Below are positions 8,879 through 17,133 of a stretch of DNA of 64,000 nucleotides, piece after piece. How positions within the stretch are numbered: the first letter of the stretch is position 1; every line of letters begins with the position of its first letter. This DNA comes from an uncultured Actinomycetes bacterium. GTDB lineage: Bacteria > Actinomycetota > Actinomycetes > Mycobacteriales > Nakamurellaceae. The stretch spans positions 19,037-83,036 of the forward strand of contig CALANS010000003.1 in the NCBI GenBank assembly GCA_937926105.1. Direction: 5' to 3'. The translations under genes and the position numbers were made by a program. The notes under the pieces are model-generated. The model was not told the origin of the DNA. It worked only from the letters and a program-made list of their open reading frames with translations, and did not search any database.

Positions 8879-9805
8879 CTACACCAGCTCCTCGGTGCCG
8901 GCGCGCTTGACATAGATCGACACCAGCACGATGATCGCCACCATCAACACCAGGGACAGCGCCGCCGCCTGCGGGTACTGACGCTGTTGCAGGAACAGGC
9001 TGTCGATCGCGTTGCCCGTCATGGTGTTGGAGATGGTGCCCAGGAATCGCTGGTTGACGTAGTCGCCGGCGGCCGGGATGAACGTCAGCAGCGTGCCGCC
9101 CACCACGCCGGGCAGCGACAGCGGCCACGTCACCTTCCAGAAGCCCTTCCACGGGTTGGCGTACAGATCCGCGGAGGCCTGCAGCAGGCCGCGGTCGATC
9201 TTTTCCAGCGAGTTGTACAGCGGCAGCGTCATGAAGGGCAGGAAGTTGTAGGTCAGGCCGAGGATCACCGCGAAACCGGTAGCCAGCAACCGGCCCTCGG
9301 TCATCCCGAGAAAATCGGTGATCTTCATCAGGCCGGTGGCCTTCATGAAGGACACCACAGGACCCTCGTCGGCCAGGATCTGCCGCCAGGCCAGGGTGCG
9401 GATTAGGAACGAGGTGAAGAACGGCGCGATCACCAGCGCCAACATGAAGGTGCGCCACCGGCCCGCCTTGAACGCGATGGTGTACGCCAGCGGGTAGGCG
9501 ATCAGCAGCGCGAGAACGGTGGCGACAGCGGCGTATCCGAACGAGCGCACGAACTGCGGCCAGTACGCCGACAGCACCTCGCCGTAGGTGGGCCAGTGCC
9601 AGGTCAACGTGTAGCCCTGTTCCAGCGACCCGGTCTGCAACGAGGTGCTGGCCAGCGTCAGGGTGGGCAGTACGTAGAACACCACCAGTGCCAGCCCGGC
9701 CGGCAGCAGCAGGAAGTAGGGGGTGAGCTTGCCACGCCCGATCGGGCCGGCGGCGGGTGGTGTCGTTCCGGCCGGCCCCGCCGGCAGTGCGGCGGCGATG
9801 CTCAT
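8879..9805 (-). CDS. potB: Polyamine ABC transporter permease, PotB type
   Basis: 308 aa from ATG 9805. Six predicted membrane helices; first helix PYFLLLPAGLALVVFYVLPT, followed by a periplasmic loop with the TLTWHWPTYGEVLSAYWPQF segment typical of PotB/PotH. EAA loop LLQASADLYANPWKGFWKVT. The chosen ATG overlaps the stop of the 39-aa ORF upstream (ATGA) and has no recognisable ribosome binding site, suggesting translational coupling. An in-frame extension to 9907 would read Arg/Pro-rich non-family sequence and is rejected. Inner-membrane half of the polyamine importer. Confidence 0.88.
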   Translation of the reverse strand: MSIAAALPAGPAGTTPPAAGPIGRGKLTPYFLLLPAGLALVVFYVLPTLTLASTSLQTGSLEQGYTLTWHWPTYGEVLSAYWPQFVRSFGYAAVATVLALLIAYPLAYTIAFKAGRWRTFMLALVIAPFFTSFLIRTLAWRQILADEGPVVSFMKATGLMKITDFLGMTEGRLLATGFAVILGLTYNFLPFMTLPLYNSLEKIDRGLLQASADLYANPWKGFWKVTWPLSLPGVVGGTLLTFIPAAGDYVNQRFLGTISNTMTGNAIDSLFLQQRQYPQAAALSLVLMVAIIVLVSIYVKRAGTEELV

Positions 9806-9921
9806 GGCCGGCGCACCGCCGAACGACGCACCGTCGCACCGAACCGGCCGAGGGTGAACGCGACCACCGCCAGGCCGATCAGCATGCCGAACAGCCGCTG
9901 CCAGCAACCCGCGCCGGACAC
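9802..9921 (-). CDS. Small single-pass membrane protein (39 aa) inside the pot operon
   Basis: GTG start at 9921, 4 nt after the potA stop; TGA at 9804-9802 overlaps the potB ATG. GGAG lies 7 nt upstream of the GTG, a better ribosome binding site than potB itself has. The product opens with VSGAGCWQRL, continues with a hydrophobic helix (FGMLIGLAVVAFTL) and ends with a basic tail (VRRSAVRRP), predicting N-out/C-in by the positive-inside rule. No family recognised. Position and coupling suggest an accessory subunit of the importer or simply a coupling leader. Absence of a homologue in related pot operons would argue against it being a protein. Confidence 0.6.
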   Translation of the reverse strand: MSGAGCWQRLFGMLIGLAVVAFTLGRFGATVRRSAVRRP

Positions 9922-9925
9922 GGTC

Positions 9926-11113
9926 TCACTCCGCTTCCGGCGTGGCCGGGTCTTCCAGGCCCGCCCGCAGGTCCTGGGCGCCGTCCAGCGCGAACGTGTG
10001 CGCGGCGTCCCAGTGCAGCATCACCTGACTGCCCGGCTGGATGGGCACGGTCCCGGTGTTCTGGCAGAACACCGTCAGCTGCTGATCACCGGGCACCGCG
10101 ATCTGGTACTGGGTGGACACTCCGATGAACGAGGCATCGGCGACGGTGCCGGACAGGGTGTTGTGCCGGTCGGGCACCGGACCGGACTCCTGCTCCGCCG
10201 GGCGCAACTGGATCTTTTCCGGCCGGACCCCCACCAGGCAGTCGGGCCCCGACGCGCTGGACCTCTCGGATGGCATCCGCACCGATCCGGCGGAGGTGTG
10301 CACCGTGAGCCAGCCACCGTCGGAGCCGGAAATGCTACCGCGCAGCAGGTTCGACTGGCCCAGGAAGTTCGCCACGAACACCGTGGACGGGTTCTCGTAC
10401 AGCTGCACCGGCGCGCCCAGTTGCTCGACGTGGCCGGCGTTCATCACTGCGATGGTGTCGGCCATCGTCATGGCCTCTTCCTGATCGTGGGTCACGTGAA
10501 TGAACGTGATGCCCACCTCGGTCTGGATGCGCTTGAGCTCCAGCTGCATCTGTCGGCGCAGCTTGAGATCCAGCGCGCCCAGCGGCTCGTCCAGCAGCAG
10601 CACCTTGGGCCGGTTGACCAGGGCGCGCACCACCGCAACGCGCTGCTGCTGGCCGCCGGACAACTGGGTGGGCTTGCGGGCGGCCAGATGTGCCAGCTCG
10701 ACCAGCTCGAGCATCTCCATCACCTGGGTGCGCACATCCTTCACGCCGCGGCGGCGCAGCCCGAACGCCACATTCTCGAAGATCGACAGGTGTGGGAACA
10801 GTGCGTAGTTCTGGAAGACGGTGTTCACCGGCCGTTGGTACGGCCGTCGGCGGGAGACGTCGTCACCGGAGATGTAGATCGCGCCGGCGGTGGGGTCCTC
10901 CAGGCCCGCGACCATGCGCAGCGTGGTGGTCTTGCCGCAGCCCGACGGCCCCAGCAGGGCGAAGAACGATCCCTCCGGCACGTCCAGGTCGATCGCGTCC
11001 ACCGCCGTGAACGGGCCGTACCTCTTGGTCAGACCCCGAACCCGCAGCCCGTCGCCGACGCCGGGCGAAGGCGCCGCGGCGGGCCCGGTGGAGGACTCGG
11101 CGAGAGCCGTCAT
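9926..11113 (-). CDS. potA: Polyamine ABC transporter ATPase, PotA type
   Basis: 395 aa. Walker A GPSGCGKT (55-62), Q-loop VFQNYALFP, signature LSGGQQQR (151-158), Walker B VLLLDEP (171-177) and D-loop GALD; switch histidine in FIHVTHDQEEAM. The last ~120 residues form the TOBE domain with LVGVRPEKIQLR. Length and VFQNYALFPHLSI are characteristic of PotA/FbpC-type importers. ATG 11113 overlaps the potD stop by 4 nt (ATGA). It energises PotBC; followed 4 nt later by the small membrane ORF. Confidence 0.92.
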   Translation of the reverse strand: MTALAESSTGPAAAPSPGVGDGLRVRGLTKRYGPFTAVDAIDLDVPEGSFFALLGPSGCGKTTTLRMVAGLEDPTAGAIYISGDDVSRRRPYQRPVNTVFQNYALFPHLSIFENVAFGLRRRGVKDVRTQVMEMLELVELAHLAARKPTQLSGGQQQRVAVVRALVNRPKVLLLDEPLGALDLKLRRQMQLELKRIQTEVGITFIHVTHDQEEAMTMADTIAVMNAGHVEQLGAPVQLYENPSTVFVANFLGQSNLLRGSISGSDGGWLTVHTSAGSVRMPSERSSASGPDCLVGVRPEKIQLRPAEQESGPVPDRHNTLSGTVADASFIGVSTQYQIAVPGDQQLTVFCQNTGTVPIQPGSQVMLHWDAAHTFALDGAQDLRAGLEDPATPEAE

Positions 11114-12462
11114 GAGCCCATCAGCTTGGCGAAGGCCGCGGAGTAGCGCTTCTCCTGATCCTCGTCCAGCGCCATGAACACCTTGGCGCGCTTCATCACC
11201 TCGTCGGAGGGGAAGATCAGCGGGTTGTTGGCCACGTCCGGGTCGGTCTTGACCAGTTGCTCCTTGGCGCCCACCACCGGCGAGATGTAGTTGACATAGT
11301 CAGCGACCTCGGCGGCGATCTTCGGGTCGTAGTAGAAGTTGATCAGCAGCTCGGCGTTCTTCTTGTGCGGGGTGCCCTTGGGGATGACGAAGTTGTCGCT
11401 CCACAGCGTGCAGCCCGCCTTGGGCAGCACGTACTTCAGGTTCGGGTTGTCGGCCTGCAGCTGCACCACGTCGCCGGTCCAGGCGGCGCAGGCGGCGATG
11501 TCGCCGGACACCAGCCCCTGCGCGTAATCATTGCCGGTGAACTGCCGGATCTGGCCGGCGTCCACGGCCTTCTGCAGCTTGGCGATCGCGGCATCGAACT
11601 CGGCGTCGGTGAACTTGCTGCAGTCCACGCCCATGTCCAGCAGGGTGAGGCCAACGGTGTCGCGCATCTCGGTGAGCAGGGTGACCTTGCCCTTGAGGGA
11701 GGGGTCGGTGAGCATCTGGTCCATGGTCTCGATGGGCTTGCCGGTGACGTCGGGGTTGTAGGCGATGCCGGCGAACCCGGACTGCCAGGTGATGGACTGC
11801 TTCCGGCCGGGGTCGAAGGTGACGTTCTTGAGTTCCGGGTTGAGGTTCTTCAGATTCGGGATCAGCGAGTGGTCGATGTCCTGCAGGTACCCCAGGCGCA
11901 TCAGCTTGCCGACCATCCAGTCGGTGACGACGAAGACGTCCGCGGTGATCGGCCGGCCGGCCGCCAGCAGCGGCTGGATCTTCGCGAAGTACTGGTCGTT
12001 ATCGTTGACGTCCTCGGTGTAATTGACCTTGATCCCGGTCTTCGCGGTGAACTGGTCGATGGACGGGTGCTTGTTCGGGTCCTTGTCGTCGACGTCGAGA
12101 TACTCGGGCCAACTGGACCAGTTGACGACCTTGTCGGTGTCGGAGCGGTCCACCACGGTGTCGCCGCCGCCGGAACCGCCCGTGCCGCTCGCCGCGGCGG
12201 TGCCGCCGGACGTCGACCCGCCGCCCGTCGAGCCGCTGCCGCCGCCGGTGGCCGACCCGCCGCCCCCCGCGGACGTCGACGGGGACGACCCGCCGCCGGA
12301 GGGGCCCGATCCGGATCCTGTGCCGCCACCGGTGCCCTTCACGCCGCAGGCGGCCAGGAAGGCCGCGGCGCCGGCCAGGCCGGCTCCGCGCAACACCCTG
12401 CGCCGAGACAGGCCGGCCGACCCGAGCAGGGCGGGGGGGATGATGGGTTCGCGTTCGCTCAC
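11110..12462 (-). CDS. potD: Polyamine-binding lipoprotein, PotD/PotF type, with Tat-like signal
   Basis: 450 aa from GTG 12462, chosen because GGAGG lies ~6 nt upstream; the longer ATG at 12543 has none. The N-terminus carries a twin-arginine motif (SRRRVLRGAG, residues 19-28), a hydrophobic stretch and the lipobox LAAC (C39). A Gly/Ser-rich spacer of ~75 residues links the anchor to the domain. The solute-binding domain starts near VVNWSSWPEYLD and contains WSSWPEYL and TDVFVVTDWMVGKL, typical of spermidine/putrescine-binding proteins. First gene of the six- or seven-cistron polyamine operon. The precise ligand (putrescine, spermidine, agmatine) cannot be read from sequence. Confidence 0.88.
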   Translation of the reverse strand: MSEREPIIPPALLGSAGLSRRRVLRGAGLAGAAAFLAACGVKGTGGGTGSGSGPSGGGSSPSTSAGGGGSATGGGSGSTGGGSTSGGTAAASGTGGSGGGDTVVDRSDTDKVVNWSSWPEYLDVDDKDPNKHPSIDQFTAKTGIKVNYTEDVNDNDQYFAKIQPLLAAGRPITADVFVVTDWMVGKLMRLGYLQDIDHSLIPNLKNLNPELKNVTFDPGRKQSITWQSGFAGIAYNPDVTGKPIETMDQMLTDPSLKGKVTLLTEMRDTVGLTLLDMGVDCSKFTDAEFDAAIAKLQKAVDAGQIRQFTGNDYAQGLVSGDIAACAAWTGDVVQLQADNPNLKYVLPKAGCTLWSDNFVIPKGTPHKKNAELLINFYYDPKIAAEVADYVNYISPVVGAKEQLVKTDPDVANNPLIFPSDEVMKRAKVFMALDEDQEKRYSAAFAKLMGS

Positions 12463-12800
12463 ACTGACCTCCGGGGGTGACAACACCGGTCGGGGGGGAT
12501 CCTGACACCACACCAGGCACTGAAGCAAGGGATTCCGTCGCAAAACCTCAGATTCGCAACGAAAAAGATGCCGAAGTGCGGCCGATCATGCCGGGATACG
12601 TGCCTTCGAGCAGGGCGAACCCGCGCCGAACGGCTCCGGCCGGCGACCTACGATTTCCGTGGCGCGGACCATGCGTGGCGCGAGCCGTGGACACCTAATC
12701 CGTCGCGATCTGACCTGCCGACGACTGATTACGCAGTTTGATCGAGTTGCACCGACGGTATCGCTTGCAATTCGACGCTCGTAACGACCATCATGGGCGC
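12463..12800. promoter_or_regulatory. Divergent control region, pot operon / Lrp regulator
   Basis: 338 bp without a gene between divergently transcribed potD and the Lrp gene, so it must hold both promoters. AT content rises around 12540-12570 and 12720-12790. TCGCAA occurs at 12538-12543 and again at 12554-12559, 16 bp apart, possibly half-sites for the adjacent Lrp-type regulator. I see no clean -35/-10 pair or riboswitch fold. Confidence 0.4.
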
Positions 12801-13304
12801 ATGGCACGAGTCGCAGCAGCCGCCGCGGGCGCCAGCACGCCACCCCGAACGGGTGCCGCCGCCCTGGACGAGGTCTCCAAGGCCATCATCGAGCAGCTGC
12901 AGCAGGACGGCCGCCGCCCCTACGCGGCGATCGGCGCCGCCGTCGGGCTGTCGGAGGCCGCCGTCCGCCAGCGCGTGCAGCGCCTGGTCGGATCCGGCAT
13001 GGTGCAGATCGTCGCCGTCACCGATCCGGTCCAGGTCGGCTTCGCGCGCCAGGCCATGATCGGCGTCCGCGCCGAGGGCAACCTCGACCCGATCGTCAAA
13101 CAGCTCTGTGGGATGGACGAGGTCGACTACGTCGTGGTGACGGCCGGTTCGTTCGACATCCTCGCCGAGGTGGTGTGCGAGGACGACGAGGATCTGCTGC
13201 AGCTGCTCAACGAGCGGATCCGCACGATCGACGGGGTGCGCAGCACCGAGAGTTTCGTCTACCTCAAGCTCGCCAAGCAGACCTACACCTGGGGTACCCG
13301 CTGA
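12801..13304 (+). CDS. Lrp/AsnC-family transcriptional regulator
   Basis: 167 aa from ATG 12801. Ala/Pro-rich leader of ~22 residues, then the AsnC helix-turn-helix (DEVSKAIIEQLQQDGRRPYA followed by GLSEAAVRQRVQRLVGSGMV), then an alpha/beta RAM ligand domain (VDYVVVTAGSFDILAEVVCE). Divergent from the pot operon and 64 bp ahead of the aminotransferase, so it is the likely local sensor of polyamine or amino-acid supply. Lrp proteins usually bind the shared promoter region; the effector is unknown. The alternative start at 12738 lacks family sequence. Confidence 0.9.
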   Translation: MARVAAAAAGASTPPRTGAAALDEVSKAIIEQLQQDGRRPYAAIGAAVGLSEAAVRQRVQRLVGSGMVQIVAVTDPVQVGFARQAMIGVRAEGNLDPIVKQLCGMDEVDYVVVTAGSFDILAEVVCEDDEDLLQLLNERIRTIDGVRSTESFVYLKLAKQTYTWGTR

Positions 13305-13368
13305 GCGCCGTCACCGATAGCACCGTCGTCGCCGATACACCGTCACTCACCATCAGAAAGCTGGAGAC

Positions 13369-14718
13369 ATGAGCAGCGCCACCGACCACCTGTGGATGCA
13401 CTTCACCCGGATGTCCGCCTACGCGGACCGGCCGGTGCCCACCATCGAGCGCGGCGAGGGCGCCTACATCTACGACACCAACGGCAAGCGGTACCTGGAC
13501 GCGCTGTCCGGGCTGTTCGTGGTGCAGGCCGGGCACGGCCGGCGGGAGATCGCCGCCGCCATGGCCGCGCAGGCCGAGAAGCTGGAGTACTTCCCGATCT
13601 GGGGCTATGCGCACCCCGGCGCGATCGAGCTGGCCGACCGGCTGGCCGCACTCGCGCCCGGCAACCTGAACAAGGTGTTCTTCTGCTCCGGCGGCAGCGA
13701 GGCGGTGGAGACCGCGTTCAAACTGGCCAAGTCCTACTTCAAGGCGGTCGGCAAACCCGGCAAGTACAAGGTGATCTCGCGGAACATCGCCTACCACGGC
13801 GTGACCCAGGGCGCCCTGTCGGTGACGGGGGTGCCGGGCTTCAAGAAGGACTTCGAACCGCTGCTGCCGGGCAGCATCCGGGTGCCCAACACCAACTTCT
13901 ACCGAGCTCCGGCGTTCGTGGCCGACGACGAGAAGGCCTTCGGCCAGTGGGCCGCGAACCGCGTGGAGGAGGCAATCCTCGCGGAGGGGGCGGACACCGT
14001 CGCCGCGGTCTTCGCCGAGCCGGTGCAGAATGCCGGCGGATGCTTCCCGCCGCCGCCGGGATACTTCGAGCGGCTGCGGGAGATCTGCGACGCCTACGAC
14101 GTGCTGCTGGTCTCCGACGAGGTGATCTGCGCCTACGGCCGGTTGGGCACCATGTTCGGCTCGGCGAAGTTCGGCTACGAGCCGGACATCATCACCTCGG
14201 CGAAGGGGTTGACCTCCGGGTATGCGCCGCTCGGCGCGGCGATCATCTCCGACAAGCTCTACCAACCGTTCTCCCAGGGCGACGCGATCTTCGCGCACGG
14301 CTACACCTGGGCGGCGCATCCGGTGGCCTGTGCCGCCGCCATGGCCAACCTCGACGTGTTCGAGTCCGAGGACCTGCTCGGCCACGTGCTGCGCCACGAG
14401 AACGACTTCCGGCGCACCCTGGAGAAGCTGTACGACCTGCCGATCGTGGGAAACGTCCGCGGCGACGGCTACTTCTACGGCATCGAACTGGTCAAGGACA
14501 AGACCACCAGGGAGACGTTCACCGGCGCGGAGGCCGAGCGGGTGCTGCGCGGCGTGCTCTCGCCGGCGCTGTGGGAGGCGGGCCTGTACTGCCGGGCCGA
14601 CGACAGGGGCGACCCGGTGGTCCAGGTGGCGCCGCCGTTGATCTGCGGCCAGACGGAGTTCGACTTCATGGAGCAGGTGCTGCGCGACGCCCTCACTCGC
14701 GCGTGGCAGGCGCTGTAA
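13369..14718 (+). CDS. Class III aminotransferase, putrescine/omega-amino-acid:pyruvate type
   Basis: 449 aa with GGAG ~4 nt before ATG. Features of the omega-transaminase branch: FCSGGSEAVETAFKLAK for phosphate binding, ISRNIAYHG, the PLP aspartate in LLVSDEVICAYGR, and Schiff-base K279 in IITSAKGLTSGYAPLGAA. The SAKGLTSGY context matches putrescine-, beta-alanine- or taurine:pyruvate transaminases. Beside an Lrp gene, a polyamine importer and two amine oxidases it most plausibly removes an amino group from putrescine or a downstream amino aldehyde/acid (inference). Full length for the family; no broken motif. Confidence 0.88.
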   Translation: MSSATDHLWMHFTRMSAYADRPVPTIERGEGAYIYDTNGKRYLDALSGLFVVQAGHGRREIAAAMAAQAEKLEYFPIWGYAHPGAIELADRLAALAPGNLNKVFFCSGGSEAVETAFKLAKSYFKAVGKPGKYKVISRNIAYHGVTQGALSVTGVPGFKKDFEPLLPGSIRVPNTNFYRAPAFVADDEKAFGQWAANRVEEAILAEGADTVAAVFAEPVQNAGGCFPPPPGYFERLREICDAYDVLLVSDEVICAYGRLGTMFGSAKFGYEPDIITSAKGLTSGYAPLGAAIISDKLYQPFSQGDAIFAHGYTWAAHPVACAAAMANLDVFESEDLLGHVLRHENDFRRTLEKLYDLPIVGNVRGDGYFYGIELVKDKTTRETFTGAEAERVLRGVLSPALWEAGLYCRADDRGDPVVQVAPPLICGQTEFDFMEQVLRDALTRAWQAL

Positions 14719-14741
14719 CCCCGCGCATGGATCGCCTCCGC

Positions 14742-14840
14742 GCATGGATCAACTTCCCTGGCAGGCACGAACGTCGCCGAAATGTGACGGAAGTGGCTGC
14801 TGGGACGAACTTCGTGCATGCCTGACAAGATGATCCATGC
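14742..14840. repeat. Interspersed ~99-bp repeat, copy 1
   Basis: Bounded by perfect 10-bp inverted termini GCATGGATCA (14742-14751) and TGATCCATGC (14831-14840). A partial extra left terminus (GCATGGATCG) lies at 14725. The core has two blocks shared exactly with the copy at 35.8 kb: CGCCGAAATGTGACGG (14775-14790) and TGGGACGAACTTCGTGCATG (14801-14820), the second containing palindrome ACGAACTTCGT. It overlaps the start codons of the next gene. Small non-coding inverted-repeat element, MITE- or REP-like. Confidence 0.75.
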
Positions 14841-16236
14841 GGGAGACGGGGCGTGCGAGCGGCGCTATCGGGCGCTGAGCCTGTGGCTGGACCGCTACCC
14901 CGGCTCGCTCCGGCCGCGCAACTGCCTGGGCGGTGACGAGCGTGCCGACATCGCCATCGTCGGAGCGGGTTTCACCGGGTTGTGGACGGCCTACTACCTG
15001 CAGCGTGCCGACCCGTCGGCCCGGATCGTGCTGCTGGAGCGGGAGATCGCCGGATTCGGGGCGTCCGGACGCAACGGCGGCTGGTGCTCGGCGCTGTTCC
15101 CCACCTCCTGGTCCCGGATCGCCCGCCAGCGGGGGGCGGCGGCCGCGGGCGCGATGCGTGATGCCATGCGCGACGCGGTGCACGAGGTCGGCGAGGTGGC
15201 CGCCGCCGAGGGCATCGACTGCGACTACCGGCGGGGCGGAACCCTGACCCTGGCCCGCACGCCGGCACAACTGGCCAGGGGCAGGGCTGAGGTCGCCGCG
15301 GTCGCCGAGGCGGCGGAGTGCGGTGACGATGACCTGCGCTTCATGGATGCCAGCCGGGTCGCCGAAACCTGCGGCGCGCGAGGGGCTCTCGGCGCGACCT
15401 TCACCCCGCACTGCGCGGCGATCGACCCGGCCCGACTGGTGCGCGGGCTGGCCGACGTGGTCACCTCGCGTGGAGCTGTGCTGCATGAGCAAACGGCGGT
15501 GACGGGCATCGATCCACACCGGGTGCGCACCCCGACCGGCACCGTCACCGCCGACGTGGTGATCCGCGCCACCGAGGCGTTCACCGCCCAGCTACCCGGC
15601 CACCGCAGGGATCTCGCGCCGGTCTACTCACTGATCGTGGCGACCGAACCGCTGGGCGACCGTCGGCTGGACGCGGTGGGCCTATCCGACCGGCCCACGT
15701 TCGCGGACCTGAGCCATCTGGTGTGCTACGGCCAGCGCACCGCCGACGGCCGGATCGTGTTCGGCGGACGCGGCGCCCCCTACCACTTCGGCTCCTCGGT
15801 GGACGGCGCCCACGATCGAAACGAGCGGGTGTTCGCACGGCTGCGGGCGATGCTGGTCGACATGTTCCCCGCTCTGCAGGGGGTGTCGTTCACCCACTCC
15901 TGGGGCGGGGCGGTGGCGGCGCCACGGGACTGGCACGCGTCGGTGGCATTCGACCCGACGACCGGGCTGGCGCACGCCGGGGGCTATGTGGGCGACGGGG
16001 TGTCCACCACCAACCTGGCCGGCCGCACCCTCGCGGACCTGGTCACCGGCAAACAGACGAACCTGACCGGCCTGCCCTGGGTCGGACATACCTCCCGGCG
16101 TTGGGAGCCGGAACCGTTGCGCTGGCTGGGGGTCAACGCGGGGCTGGCGATGGCCAAGTTGGCGGACGCCACCGAGACTCGCACCGGCCGGCCGTCCCGG
16201 GTCGCTGCCCTGCTGAACCGCCTGCTCGGCGCCTGA
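14818..16236 (+). CDS. FAD-dependent amine oxidase, second PuuB/DAO-family paralogue
   Basis: 472 aa. FAD motif AIVGAGFTGLWTAYYL (46-61), LLERE at the end of beta-2 and FGASGRNGGWCSA (~79-91) follow the same plan as the oxidase at 6.6 kb. C-terminal GGYVGDGVSTTNLAG closes the FAD site. Same strand as the aminotransferase 99 nt upstream. Candidate starts ATG 14818 and ATG 14830 both lie inside the interspersed repeat, neither with a ribosome binding site; family similarity begins only around residue 18. Probably oxidises an amine of the same pathway as the other genes here; substrate unknown. Confidence 0.83.
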   Translation: MPDKMIHAGDGACERRYRALSLWLDRYPGSLRPRNCLGGDERADIAIVGAGFTGLWTAYYLQRADPSARIVLLEREIAGFGASGRNGGWCSALFPTSWSRIARQRGAAAAGAMRDAMRDAVHEVGEVAAAEGIDCDYRRGGTLTLARTPAQLARGRAEVAAVAEAAECGDDDLRFMDASRVAETCGARGALGATFTPHCAAIDPARLVRGLADVVTSRGAVLHEQTAVTGIDPHRVRTPTGTVTADVVIRATEAFTAQLPGHRRDLAPVYSLIVATEPLGDRRLDAVGLSDRPTFADLSHLVCYGQRTADGRIVFGGRGAPYHFGSSVDGAHDRNERVFARLRAMLVDMFPALQGVSFTHSWGGAVAAPRDWHASVAFDPTTGLAHAGGYVGDGVSTTNLAGRTLADLVTGKQTNLTGLPWVGHTSRRWEPEPLRWLGVNAGLAMAKLADATETRTGRPSRVAALLNRLLGA

Positions 16237-16239
16237 GCG

Positions 16240-17058
16240 TTAGAACCAGCGCTCCAGGACCAGCGCGACGCCGTCCTCGTCGTGATGCGGTCCGACCTCC
16301 GCGGCCACCGCCGCGACCTCCGGATGCGCGTTGGCCATGGCCACCGACATCCCGGCCCATCGCAGCATTTCCAGGTCGTTGGGCATGTCGCCGAAGGCCA
16401 CCACATCGGCGGCGTCGATCCCCCACCCCTCGGCCAACACCGACAGCGCCGCGCCCTTGGTCACCCCGGCCGCCGCCACCTCGATCAGGCCGTCGTCCGA
16501 GGAGTACGTCACCGCGACCCGCTCCCCGGACACCGCCCGCGCCGCGTCCAGCAGCGCCCCGGACTCCCGGCCGTACCGCACCAGCAGCTTGGCCGCCGGC
16601 CCGGCCAGCAGATCGGCCCGGCCGATCCGCCGGTACTCCCCGTCGTCCCAGGGATGCACGTACGCCGGTTCGGCCCAGAAGTCCTCGGCCGTCACGCCGA
16701 CCCGCTCCACCGCCAGCGCGTACTCCAGCGCCAGCACGTCGAGATCGTCGACGAATCCCCGCATCACCGGCGGCTCCAGCACCGTCGAGGACAGCACCGA
16801 TCCCGCCGCGATGTCGTAGACCACGGCGCCATTCATGCACACCGCCGTGCCGCTGAACCCGGCATCGATGACGGGGCCTAGCCAGCACACCGGCCGGCCG
16901 GTCGCGATGACCACTCGGGCCCCCGCGTCGGCGGCCCGAGCCAGCGCGGCGGCATTACGCGCACTGACCCGACTGTCCGCGCCCAACAGGGTGCCGTCCA
17001 TATCGGTGACGACCATCGCGGGGATGCGCTGGCCGACGCGGGGGGCGGTGATCGTCAC
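16240..17058 (-). CDS. HAD-superfamily (Cof/SupH-type) phosphatase
   Basis: 272 aa. Motif I MVVTDMDGTLLGAD supplies nucleophile D19 and acid D21; VIATGRP is motif II; motif IV appears as VVAFGDMPNDLEML near the C-terminus. The long central insertion (~85-185) is the C2B cap of Cof-like sugar-phosphate/FMN/PLP phosphatases. Convergent with the FAD oxidase (3-nt gap) and 75 nt downstream of serS, possibly co-transcribed with it. Substrate cannot be inferred. Confidence 0.88.
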   Translation of the reverse strand: MTITAPRVGQRIPAMVVTDMDGTLLGADSRVSARNAAALARAADAGARVVIATGRPVCWLGPVIDAGFSGTAVCMNGAVVYDIAAGSVLSSTVLEPPVMRGFVDDLDVLALEYALAVERVGVTAEDFWAEPAYVHPWDDGEYRRIGRADLLAGPAAKLLVRYGRESGALLDAARAVSGERVAVTYSSDDGLIEVAAAGVTKGAALSVLAEGWGIDAADVVAFGDMPNDLEMLRWAGMSVAMANAHPEVAAVAAEVGPHHDEDGVALVLERWF

Positions 17059-17133
17059 CCGTCCATTGTTCCAGAGCCGACCGACGGGGCCGGGGGTGTG
17101 GCCGAGCGGCCGGCCCGCACGGACCTGGCCCGC

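Noticed and set aside
6989..9406. Long + strand frame opposite the FAD oxidase and potBC
   Set aside because: Composition is an antisense shadow; the minus-strand genes carry the conserved motifs.
9806..9907. In-frame N-terminal extension of potB
   Set aside because: Gives Arg/Pro-rich sequence foreign to PotB; the other frame encodes the plausible membrane ORF instead.
17085..17133. tRNA-like stretch (GTGGCCGAGCGGCC, resembling a D-arm) next to serS
   Set aside because: No anticodon arm, T-arm or acceptor pairing can be drawn before the serS stop.
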